Source: an uncultured Ruminococcus sp.
GTDB lineage: Bacteria; Bacillota_A; Clostridia; Oscillospirales; Ruminococcaceae
Length of the DNA stretch: 20,394 nt
Reading direction: 5' to 3'
NCBI GenBank assembly: GCA_900315975.1
Contig: ONBA01000039.1
Location: 1-20,394 of the forward strand
A model generated the notes under the pieces. That model saw nothing but the letters and a program-made list of their open reading frames with translations. It had not been told where the DNA came from and did no database searches. This document shows positions 1 to 6,205 of the stretch, in pieces. Position 1 is the first letter of the stretch. Every line of letters begins with the position of its first letter. A program made the translations under genes and the position numbers.

Positions 1-375
1 GCTAATATGCAGATAAGACCGACTGCTTTCACAATCGGTCTCATCATACACTTTTCTATTGCACTATTTTACGTTTACACGAAATATGGGATTGACTCCA
101 GTTTCAAAAGCGATGAACCCGCTCCCGAAACAACTGCTTCCTCAACAACTACCACTACAACATCTACAACCTCTGCTTCCACTCAGCCTGAAAGTACTGC
201 TAAATCCGAAAGTACCACCAAATCCACAACTACAACTTCTAAGGCAGCAACTACTGCTGCTGCCACAAATTCCGGCACATCTTCACCTAAAACAGGTTCT
301 GCCGCTCCTTCTGTAGCTATGATAGCACTCGCATTATCAGCGTCTGTTGCTGTATCAAGCAGAAAGAAGAAGTAA
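1..375 (+). CDS. C-terminal end of a cell-wall-anchored surface protein (5' end outside window)
   Basis: The reading frame is open to the left edge. The first in-frame ATG (position 7) has no room for a ribosome site, so this is read as a partial gene. After a hydrophobic stretch (about residues 8-28 from that ATG) comes a roughly 55-residue Thr/Ser/Ala-rich linker with Pro and Lys, typical of a wall-spanning spacer. The end has the three parts of a sortase sorting signal: a degenerate LPxTG-like motif (SPKTGS), a hydrophobic Ala/Val/Ile/Leu segment and a basic RKKK tail. The motif lacks the leading Leu, but PKTG variants are common in ruminococcal surface proteins. What the missing N-terminal part does cannot be told. 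A short inverted repeat (16-22 with 35-41) lies inside the frame, so an alternative is that the coding part starts further right. I trust the C-terminal interpretation more than the N-terminal one. Confidence 0.6.
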   Translation, partial: ANMQIRPTAFTIGLIIHFSIALFYVYTKYGIDSSFKSDEPAPETTASSTTTTTTSTTSASTQPESTAKSESTTKSTTTTSKAATTAAATNSGTSSPKTGSAAPSVAMIALALSASVAVSSRKKK

Positions 376-418
376 CTGATACCATTCAACATCAGATTTC
401 AGATATTTCAAAAAAACA

Positions 419-450
419 AACGGCAGCAAGAATGTCATCTTGCTGCCGTT
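419..450 (-). terminator. Intrinsic terminator of the CooS/ABC operon
   Basis: Thirteen-base perfect arms, AACGGCAGCAAGA (419-431) and its complement (438-450), enclose a six-base loop. On the minus strand the hairpin is followed by a T-rich run (complement of 410-418), so it ends the leftward operon 18 bases after its last stop. On the plus strand it could also stop the surface-protein transcript ending at 375, with a weaker tail. Confidence 0.85.
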
Positions 451-467
451 ATGATTTTGTAATCTGT

Positions 468-785
468 TTATCTTCTTTTTTCAAGCAGGAGATCTTTTAC
501 TGTATGCTTCGGGTCTTTTACAAGCAGATATACTGCCCACACTGTCAATGCAAGTGCAACAACTGATACACCGAGAAAAGCATCATTCAGCATATCCTGT
601 GCAGCAGGTGTAAAGTAGTCAGCACCTGCTTCAATATACTCAACTACAGCGTCAACAAGCCACATAAGTGACGCTCCCCAGAACATATATAGGAGTACTC
701 CTGTTTTAAGTTCTCTCGCCTTCTCACTTGAATACCATACAACCGTTGATATTACTGCCGCTATAATTGTAATAAGTAAAGTCAT
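468..785 (-). CDS. Small membrane protein, last gene of the CooS-like operon
   Basis: A 105-residue protein of unknown function. Three hydrophobic stretches (about 2-20, 28-48 and 70-90) predict three membrane helices with a basic C-terminal tail ending EKRR. Its ATG overlaps the stop of the preceding gene by four bases (ATGA), so the two are translationally coupled and their products may form a complex. It follows the CooS-like gene and ends just before the operon terminator. I do not recognise a named family. There are no Cys residues and no obvious metal motif, which argues against it being an electron carrier. A membrane anchor or channel partner for the CooS-like enzyme is inference from context only. 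Confidence 0.75.
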   Translation of the reverse strand: MTLLITIIAAVISTVVWYSSEKARELKTGVLLYMFWGASLMWLVDAVVEYIEAGADYFTPAAQDMLNDAFLGVSVVALALTVWAVYLLVKDPKHTVKDLLLEKRR

Positions 786-1165
786 ACCGCTGCACCTGCT
801 TTCTGTTTTTCATCTTTCTGAGTGGCTGATATCCTGTTAGTGACGAAAACTACACCCAACCATACAAGTGTAACGAGTGCCGCCATTGATGTACCCGATG
901 TTGCCATTTCATGAAGCATTTCCGCCGTGTCAGCAGTGTCATTTGCAGCTGTCAGGAATGGGAAAAACGGTGTAATTTCGCCATGCCATAAGTGCTCAAA
1001 TGCAAGAAGTCCCGAACCGCCCCATAGCATACCATTGAGCCATTTCAGCTTTTCTGAAAAGCGCAGTGTCTTCTCAATGCCAGCACTATCTTCCTTTTTC
1101 TTTACTGCCTTCTGTACTATCGTTGTTACCACTGCTTCCGTTGCAGGTACTATAAAACAAGCCAT
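782..1165 (-). CDS. Small membrane protein encoded directly after the CooS-like gene
   Basis: A 127-residue protein beginning MACFIVPATEAVVTT. The upstream in-frame ATG (adding nine residues) is rejected, because AAGGAGG lies five bases before the chosen ATG and inside the longer form. The N-terminal 20 residues are hydrophobic. A KKKEDS-type charged stretch follows, then a Trp/Gly-rich hydrophobic region (about 45-60) with the local pattern EHLWHGE, and a C-terminal helix (about 93-113). The sequence has the feel of a conserved hypothetical family in anaerobes, but I cannot name it. It starts 13 bases after the CooS-like stop and overlaps the next gene by four bases. The paired small membrane proteins probably act together. 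The His/Glu in EHLWHGE could bind metal, but this is a guess. Confidence 0.75.
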   Translation of the reverse strand: MACFIVPATEAVVTTIVQKAVKKKEDSAGIEKTLRFSEKLKWLNGMLWGGSGLLAFEHLWHGEITPFFPFLTAANDTADTAEMLHEMATSGTSMAALVTLVWLGVVFVTNRISATQKDEKQKAGAAV

Positions 1166-1178
1166 ATTTTCCTCCTTA

Positions 1179-3275
1179 TTAATCCCAGCCAAGAGCTTTT
1201 CTCTTAGCTTTCATGTCGGCTACTATCTTTTCTCCAAGCTTGACAGGGTCAGTGTCAACATTCATCGACGAACCGAGAGTCTCAAGAGTGCCGAATTTCA
1301 GAAATTCTATAACGTTTTTCGAGCCGTATATCTGTGCTTCTACGCAGTGATACGAGCTTATGCCATTAAGTCTGAAACCGAGGGCGGCATCAATTCCCTT
1401 TTCATTTCCCCATTCCGGAGATGAAAATGCAAACGGCATCTCATACATCTTATGTCCCAGTGCACCGGCGATTCCGGCGAATATTCCGGATGAGCGGGTA
1501 TTGTCTATACACTCGCCAACGTGCCATACAGGCGGCAAATCAGGTTCGAGGAACTCCCGCAGACTCTCCCCTGCCTTTTCCTTCCCCGATACTGCACAGT
1601 ATCCAAGTTTCATAAGAGGGAACGAAGCACAGCCGTTAGATATGATCAACACATTATTCTTCAGCAGTACATCTGCTACATCAACTATACATTTCTCATA
1701 CAGCACCTTCGGATTATTGCATCCTACCATGTTGACTACACCAAGTATCCTGCCGTCCCTGACAGCTTCTGCGAGAGGCTGCATACTGCCGAAACGTTTG
1801 TGTATGTACTCAACTGAGAAACCAACTTCCGCTTCAACCTCATAAGGCGGAATATACACAGGTATTCCCTTGCGTGCCTCAAAACTCTCAATCGCCCTGC
1901 GTACTATCTTCTCCGCAAGAGCTTTTGTTTCTCCTATATTTGAATGATGGTGGTCGTACTCATAACGCTCTGCACCGGGAAGTCTCGCAGATTCACTCGT
2001 CGTCACCACCGTTGTCTTGAAGCAGTGTGCGACTTCCATAATTGAGGGGAACACGTCCTGAACATCCGCTACCCACAGGTCGAGTGCACCTGTTCCAAGA
2101 ACAAGCTCAGCCGACACGGCATTAGACAGCGGTATAACCCCTGCGTATCTGTACATTGCAGAAAGTCCGGAACAGCATATGCCGTAGAACCTTATTCCTT
2201 TTGCACCCTTTGACTTTGCAAGTTCAATGAGGTCTTCACGCTTGCCCGCCTCGACTATCTGACTTACAAGCAGAGGAAGATGTCCATGAACAGCTATATT
2301 CACGTAGCCTTTTTCAAGTGCACCTATATTTACCTTTGACGTTACTCTGTCCCCTACACCGAACAGACTGTCAGTAGCGATAGACGCTCCGACGACTCCC
2401 GAAAACGTGAATGCAAGTCCGCATCTGAGGAACTGCTGCATCACTGAACGCCAGTCACCGTCTGTTGCACAGCCTGACTTGTGGTACGCTTCAAATACCT
2501 CATGATACGCACTGACCGGAAGTATATCAAGTTCTTTCCAAACCTCCTGTCTTTCAGGTACTGCACACGCGGAAATGGTTTTATACTCGTCAGGAACTGT
2601 CCTTGATAAATCCTCAAGCAAAATATTTGCGAGGTCACGTGCAACATTTTTAAGCTGACGGTTCTTTTGCTTTATGCCGAAAGCTTCGGCAGTTGCACGT
2701 ATTTTCTGCTCACCAAGTATAGGCACATCAAGTTTACCCTCGGCTGCCCATTTGAGTGCGAGCATTACCTCTCTTGCGTGCATACCATGCTGTGCAGCTC
2801 CTGCCGCAGCTGAACGCAGAAGATTCCGCGCAACTATGAGGTCTGCATCAGCTCCGCATACTCCTTTAGGCGACTTCGCTGTGATACGGCAGGGTCCCAT
2901 ATTGCATATCTTGCAACAGACTCCGGCAAGTCCGAAATTACACTGCGGCTTCTGCTTGTCAAATCGGTCAAATGCAGTATCAATGCCAAGCTGCTCCATA
3001 CGCAGAAGCATTTCCTTCACGGCAGGGTCGGGAGTCTGCTCGATAACGTCCTGCTTGCTTGGAAAGGTTTTTCTGTACTCCGAAACTGCATTCATATAGT
3101 CCTTTATGAATGCCTGCGGGTCGTCCTGTTCACTTTCACCGTGACTTGCTTTCAGTATGACTGTAGGAACTCCATGCTCGTCAAAACCGATGATATTTCT
3201 GTGTGAATGGATATGTGCCGGTGAATCGTCATGAGAATGATGAGTATGCTCATGACAGTGACTATGCTTGCTCAT
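1179..3275 (-). CDS. cooS: CooS-like anaerobic Ni-Fe carbon-monoxide dehydrogenase catalytic subunit, variant active site
   Basis: The 698-residue product belongs to the Ni-CODH family (CO + H2O to CO2 + 2 electrons + 2 H+). The D/B-cluster motif is complete: C112, C120, C121, C124, C129 and C140, in the same order as C39, C47, C48, C51, C56 and C70 of Carboxydothermus CODH-II. C-cluster positions found are the HGH at 330-332, GICCSG (367-368), VGCNN (C519), NGCA (C549) and GECIDN (C589), plus the catalytic Lys in NEK (K626). At the place of Cys333 (family DxQCxxP) the protein reads DVQDVFP, with Asp407. The family HxxHxxHxxH proton channel reads H163, H166, E169, L172. The first 25 residues carry ten His, in an extension of about 73 residues over CODH-II. 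AAGGAG lies eight bases before the ATG. It sits between the ABC ATPase and two membrane-protein genes. The family call is very sure. CO-oxidising activity is doubtful, because the ligand changes are like those of atypical CODH clades. Alignments are from memory. Confidence 0.95.
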   Translation of the reverse strand: MSKHSHCHEHTHHSHDDSPAHIHSHRNIIGFDEHGVPTVILKASHGESEQDDPQAFIKDYMNAVSEYRKTFPSKQDVIEQTPDPAVKEMLLRMEQLGIDTAFDRFDKQKPQCNFGLAGVCCKICNMGPCRITAKSPKGVCGADADLIVARNLLRSAAAGAAQHGMHAREVMLALKWAAEGKLDVPILGEQKIRATAEAFGIKQKNRQLKNVARDLANILLEDLSRTVPDEYKTISACAVPERQEVWKELDILPVSAYHEVFEAYHKSGCATDGDWRSVMQQFLRCGLAFTFSGVVGASIATDSLFGVGDRVTSKVNIGALEKGYVNIAVHGHLPLLVSQIVEAGKREDLIELAKSKGAKGIRFYGICCSGLSAMYRYAGVIPLSNAVSAELVLGTGALDLWVADVQDVFPSIMEVAHCFKTTVVTTSESARLPGAERYEYDHHHSNIGETKALAEKIVRRAIESFEARKGIPVYIPPYEVEAEVGFSVEYIHKRFGSMQPLAEAVRDGRILGVVNMVGCNNPKVLYEKCIVDVADVLLKNNVLIISNGCASFPLMKLGYCAVSGKEKAGESLREFLEPDLPPVWHVGECIDNTRSSGIFAGIAGALGHKMYEMPFAFSSPEWGNEKGIDAALGFRLNGISSYHCVEAQIYGSKNVIEFLKFGTLETLGSSMNVDTDPVKLGEKIVADMKAKRKALGWD

Positions 3276-3297
3276 AATATCAACTCCTTAATCAGCA

Positions 3298-4068
3298 TCA
3301 GATGTAATACTCGATATATTCCTCCGACTTCATATTGAAGAGGTCGAATATCTTGTCACGTACATAGAGAAAATTCTCACTTGTTCTGTCCCGGTGAGTA
3401 CCGAGCGGTACCTTTACAACGCTTTTTATCCTGCCGGGGTCAGCCATCATAACGACTATCCTGTCAGCAAGAAAAACAGCTTCTTCAATGTCGTGGGTGA
3501 CGAATATTATCGTCTTTTTCTCTTCACGCGATATCCTGAGAATATCCTCCTGAAGCTTCATACGTGTTATCGCGTCGAGCGCTCCAAAAGGTTCGTCCAT
3601 GAAAATAATATCAGGGTCGACTGCGAGTCCGCGTGCAATTGCCACTCTCTGCTGCTGACCTCCTGAAAGCTGCTTCGGATAGCGTTTTTCATAACCGCTG
3701 AGTCCCACAAGTTCAAGATACTTTTTTGCAGCAGCAGCCCGTTCTGCTTTCGGGACTTTTTTTGATTCAAGTCCGAGTTCAACATTTTTCAGCACGTTTC
3801 TCCATGGGAGAAGTCCGTAATTCTGAAAGATAGTGATGTTGTTTATCGAAGGCGCAGTAACCTCTTTATCATTTATCTTTACACTTCCGCTGTTGACTTT
3901 TTCAAAGCCTGCAAGTGCATTAAGGAGTGTACTCTTTCCACAGCCGGAAGGTCCAAGCAGACATATGAACTCGCCTTTTTCAATATCAAGCGACACATGG
4001 TCAAGCGCTGTGAACTCTCTTCCGTCCTGAACATAATTCTTGCACGCATCTTTTATCTCTATGTACAT
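3298..4068 (-). CDS. NitT/TauT-type ABC transporter ATP-binding protein (SsuB/TauB/NrtD-like)
   Basis: A 256-residue cytoplasmic ATPase of the nitrate/sulfonate/taurine/bicarbonate importer family. Visible motifs are Walker A GPSGCGKST (about 39-47), Q-loop FQNYGLLPWR, signature LSGGQQQRVAIARGLA, Walker B IIFMDEP and the H-loop THD. Length is normal for SsuB/TauB. The ATG is preceded by GGAGG seven bases upstream, placed in the end of the permease gene, which stops five bases before. It energises uptake by the permease and lipoprotein encoded upstream. The stop is 22 bases before the CooS-like ATG, so transporter and enzyme are co-transcribed. The family is certain; the substrate is not readable from the ATPase. 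Confidence 0.93.
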   Translation of the reverse strand: MYIEIKDACKNYVQDGREFTALDHVSLDIEKGEFICLLGPSGCGKSTLLNALAGFEKVNSGSVKINDKEVTAPSINNITIFQNYGLLPWRNVLKNVELGLESKKVPKAERAAAAKKYLELVGLSGYEKRYPKQLSGGQQQRVAIARGLAVDPDIIFMDEPFGALDAITRMKLQEDILRISREEKKTIIFVTHDIEEAVFLADRIVVMMADPGRIKSVVKVPLGTHRDRTSENFLYVRDKIFDLFNMKSEEYIEYYI

Positions 4069-4072
4069 TCTC

Positions 4073-4828
4073 TCAACCTCCCCACGACTTCATGATAAGC
4101 TTCTCAATTGCTTTAAGTATGCCGTCAAGCAGTATCCCTATCACACCTATTACAAGTATCGTTGCAAGCAGTATATCGGCACGGATATTGTTTCTCGCAT
4201 CTATTATCTGATAGCCGAGTCCCGACTGTGCACCTATCATCTCTCCCGCTACAAGGAATATCCACGCAGTACCGAGTGCAAGGTGTATACCGTTTGCTAT
4301 CTGCGGAAATGCCGCAGGAAAAACTACCTTCCATGTGAGGGCAGGCTGTTTTATACCGAAATTTCTTGAAACTTTCAGGTACACAGGGTCGATGTTACCG
4401 ACTGCCGAGACCGTTGAAAGCAGTACCGGGAAAAATGCCGCAATGAATATTATGACTATCGCAGGCACGTCTCCGATTCCAAACAGGAGAACTATAAACG
4501 GCATCCAAGCAGTCGGTGAAATTGGACGCAGAAGCTGTATGGCAGGGTTTATGTACTGGAATACTTTCGGTATCCTTCCGAGGATAAGTCCGAGAACAAC
4601 TGCCGAAGTAACCGAAACTGAATATCCGACCGCAAACCGATACATACTCGCTTTTATATTTTCAAATAGTCTGCCATTCGATATCATCTCAAGCAGAGCA
4701 TCAAATGCCATTCCGGGTGACGGAAAAAGTGCCGGACTATAGCCGCTTATCAAAAACAATAACTGCCACAACAGTATCAGTACCGCAATAGATATTACAA
4801 CATTTTTCAGTGAGATTATTTTTTTCAT
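4073..4828 (-). CDS. NitT/TauT-type ABC transporter permease (SsuC/TauC-like)
   Basis: A 251-residue inner-membrane permease with about six hydrophobic helices. The conserved cytoplasmic-loop region reads VAGEMIGAQSGLGYQI, the usual form of the EAA-type coupling motif in SsuC/TauC/NrtB proteins. An earlier segment, PISPTAWMPFIVLLFGIG, is also characteristic. A GTG three codons upstream is possible, but the ATG at 4828 has AAGG about ten bases before it and gives the usual KKI-type start, so I use it. It follows the substrate-binding protein stop by 15 bases and is followed by the ATPase with five bases between. It forms the importer channel. Confidence 0.92.
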   Translation of the reverse strand: MKKIISLKNVVISIAVLILLWQLLFLISGYSPALFPSPGMAFDALLEMISNGRLFENIKASMYRFAVGYSVSVTSAVVLGLILGRIPKVFQYINPAIQLLRPISPTAWMPFIVLLFGIGDVPAIVIIFIAAFFPVLLSTVSAVGNIDPVYLKVSRNFGIKQPALTWKVVFPAAFPQIANGIHLALGTAWIFLVAGEMIGAQSGLGYQIIDARNNIRADILLATILVIGVIGILLDGILKAIEKLIMKSWGG

Positions 4829-4843
4829 AAGTATCACACCTTA

Positions 4844-5767
4844 TCAGAAATCATTTTTCACAAAGTCGGAATAGCTTGGCGGATCATCAGAAAGTCCATA
4901 TGCTTTTACCTTCTCCGCAAGTGTATTGTACTCCTCTTCTGTTATGTCAAGGTCATTGTACGAGATCCACTGAAGTGAAATATCAAGCACTTCATCACTC
5001 TGACTGAAATATTTCTTAGCAGTCTCCTTTGCTTTTTCCTTATCAAGAGCATTTCCGGCTTTTTTATAATTCTCCACAAACGACTTCGCATCATCAGGTC
5101 GCTCGTCTATGAACTTATCTGTCAGGACAAGTCCACAGCACAAAGAGTCTTTCCATAACTCCTCAGAGCTGAAAAGAACTTTTCCTGCACCGAGTGAAAC
5201 TCCCATTGCTCCGAACGGTTCAGCAACACAGTATCCGTCTATCTGTCCGCTTGCAAGTGCTGAAGGCATTTCTGTAGGTGCAAGTTCAGTTACATTCACA
5301 TCGTCGATAGTCAGGTTTGCGGTTGCGAGTGCGTCATTGAGAAGAATGTTGTGAGACGACTGCCTGTGCGGTATCGCAAAAGTTTTTCCTTTCAGGTCAG
5401 CGGCTGATTTAATGTCGTTCGACACAATTATAACGTTTCCGTCATGATGTCCGAGTGCCACTGCCTTTATACCTATCCCCTCCTGCTTCGACTTCATAGC
5501 AAGTTCAATAAGCACCGACGCTCCGTCAACGCGGTTTGAATTGAGTGCATCGAGGAGTTCACTCCATGAACCGTACTTTACAAGTTCGACCTGTAAACCT
5601 GTTTGCTGTTGAAGTTCTTCCGCTTCTTCAAGTACAGGCAGGGAATGTGTGATAGGCAGATATGCTATCTTTACCGTATCTGAACTATTCTCCTCTGTTT
5701 TTCCGCATGACACAGCCGATAAAGCAAATGTCAAAGCAATTGATGCAGGTAGTATTCTTCTTTTCAT
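4844..5767 (-). CDS. NitT/TauT-type substrate-binding lipoprotein (SsuA/NrtA-like)
   Basis: A 307-residue extracytoplasmic binding protein. The signal peptide starts MKRRILPAS and ends in the lipobox SAVSC, with lipidated C21. The mature part has the two-lobe fold of the SsuA/THI5/NrtA family, with typical stretches VKIAYLPI, GHHDGNVIIV, YCVAEPFG and the LCCGLVLTDKF segment, close in style to NrtA-like proteins. The frame extends 39 codons further upstream, but that extension would overlap the leader terminator, and the ATG at 5767 has GGAAGGAAG upstream and begins a clean signal peptide. It is the first full gene of the transporter/CooS operon. The substrate could be a sulfonate, taurine, nitrate/cyanate-like anion or bicarbonate. 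The Met/Cys-rich leader peptide upstream would favour a sulfur compound, but that is inference. Confidence 0.9.
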   Translation of the reverse strand: MKRRILPASIALTFALSAVSCGKTEENSSDTVKIAYLPITHSLPVLEEAEELQQQTGLQVELVKYGSWSELLDALNSNRVDGASVLIELAMKSKQEGIGIKAVALGHHDGNVIIVSNDIKSAADLKGKTFAIPHRQSSHNILLNDALATANLTIDDVNVTELAPTEMPSALASGQIDGYCVAEPFGAMGVSLGAGKVLFSSEELWKDSLCCGLVLTDKFIDERPDDAKSFVENYKKAGNALDKEKAKETAKKYFSQSDEVLDISLQWISYNDLDITEEEYNTLAEKVKAYGLSDDPPSYSDFVKNDF

Positions 5768-5786
5768 ATTCCACTCTTCCTTCCAT

Positions 5787-5815
5787 AAAAAAACGGAGAA
5801 TCGCTTGATTCTCCG
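5787..5815 (-). terminator. Leader (attenuator-like) intrinsic terminator before the binding-protein gene
   Basis: The minus-strand RNA has CGGAGAATC (from 5815), a four-base loop and GATTCTCCG, followed by seven U (5793-5787), and then the ribosome site and ATG of the lipoprotein gene 20 bases later. An intrinsic terminator inside the leader of an operon, after a well-initiated short ORF, is the layout of transcription attenuation. Its 5' arm can also pair with 5862-5869 (see findings). Confidence 0.8.
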
Positions 5816-5847
5816 ATACGTTACTGTTTTCATAGAGTATAACAAAA

Positions 5848-5925
5848 CTATGATACAGCAGGTACGGAGCACTGTATCATGCACATTATATTCAATTCAA
5901 AAGTATCATTTGCAATGCTGAACAT
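5848..5925 (-). CDS. 25-residue leader peptide with clustered Met and Cys codons
   Basis: This short ORF begins ATG at 5925 with AAAGGAGAC ending five bases before it and stops at TAG (5850-5848). Residues 14-19 read MCMIQC, so four of six are sulfur amino acids. It lies between the operon promoter and the leader terminator. A stem inside it (TGATACAG at 5879-5872 pairing with CTGTATCA at 5858-5851) overlaps the Met/Cys codons. I see this as a likely ribosome-sensing leader peptide, but it has no known homologue I can name, and its translation is not proven. Confidence 0.55.
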   Translation of the reverse strand: MFSIANDTFELNIMCMIQCSVPAVS

Positions 5926-5951
5926 AAACAGTCTCCTTTCAAGCATATTAT

Positions 5952-6003
5952 TCATACCTGTTTAGTATGACTTTATTCTACAGCATCAGTATCCATTTGT
6001 CAA
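5952..6003 (-). promoter_or_regulatory. Strong promoter of the transporter/CooS operon with a dyad at the start site
   Basis: On the minus strand, -35 TTGACA (6003-5998), a 17-base spacer and -10 TAGAAT (5980-5975) give a near-consensus housekeeping promoter. Just downstream, over the expected start, is an inverted repeat TCATAC/GTATGA (5952-5957 with 5965-5970), a candidate repressor site. The leader ORF follows about 40 bases later. Confidence 0.8.
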
Positions 6004-6020
6004 TATAGAATTTACTTATA

Positions 6021-6077
6021 GCACAAAAATCGTCTATTTATCCACAACAATTCGCCTATTTGCAACAACGTTTGTGC
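6021..6077. repeat. Repeats upstream of the transporter/CooS promoter
   Basis: Two imperfect direct repeats, CGTCTATTTATCCACAACAA (6031-6050) and CGCCTATTTG followed by CAACAACG (6053-6070), start 22 bases apart, about two helical turns. They are bracketed by the inverted pair GCACAAA (6021-6027) and TTTGTGC (6071-6077). All lie 20-75 bases upstream of the -35 box, where an activator would bind. The remaining stretch 6078-6135 is AT-rich with nothing recognisable. Confidence 0.4.
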
Positions 6078-6135
6078 AGGTTTACACACTATTCCTATAA
6101 TTATAATAGTTTTAAATTATACCAACTCTCCCACA

Positions 6136-6163
6136 TAAAAACAGCCACCATAAGGCGGCTGTT
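6136..6163 (-). terminator. Intrinsic terminator after the flavoprotein gene
   Basis: The minus-strand RNA forms a ten-pair stem AACAGCCGCC/GGTGGCTGTT (6163-6154 with 6149-6140, one G-U pair) with loop TTAT, then a U run (6141-6136). It lies about 45 bases beyond the stop at 6206. On the plus strand the stem has an A-C mismatch and no T run, so the direction is clear. Confidence 0.85.
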
Positions 6164-6205
6164 CAAAGCTGAATTGTCAGATTAACACCAGCATATCCAT
6201 ATTAA

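Noticed and set aside
121..290. Thr/Ser-codon repeats as a possible CRISPR or tandem DNA repeat
   Set aside because: The repetition is low-complexity coding for a wall-spanning linker, with no constant repeat and spacer units.
927..1424. 165-residue plus-strand ORF over the small membrane protein and cooS genes
   Set aside because: It is antisense to well-supported genes with matching ribosome sites and has no start signal.
5768..5884. 39-residue N-terminal extension of the NitT/TauT binding lipoprotein
   Set aside because: It would run through the intrinsic terminator, places the signal peptide internally, and the ATG at 5767 has its own ribosome site.
5787..5967. ykkC (guanidine) riboswitch before the NitT/TauT operon
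   Set aside because: Such transporters can be under guanidine RNAs, but none of the conserved ykkC segments is present; an ORF and a simple terminator are.
5952..6003. CooA-type CO-responsive site at the CooS operon promoter
   Set aside because: No TGTCG-N6-CGACA-like palindrome is found; the TTGACA is accounted for as a -35 box.
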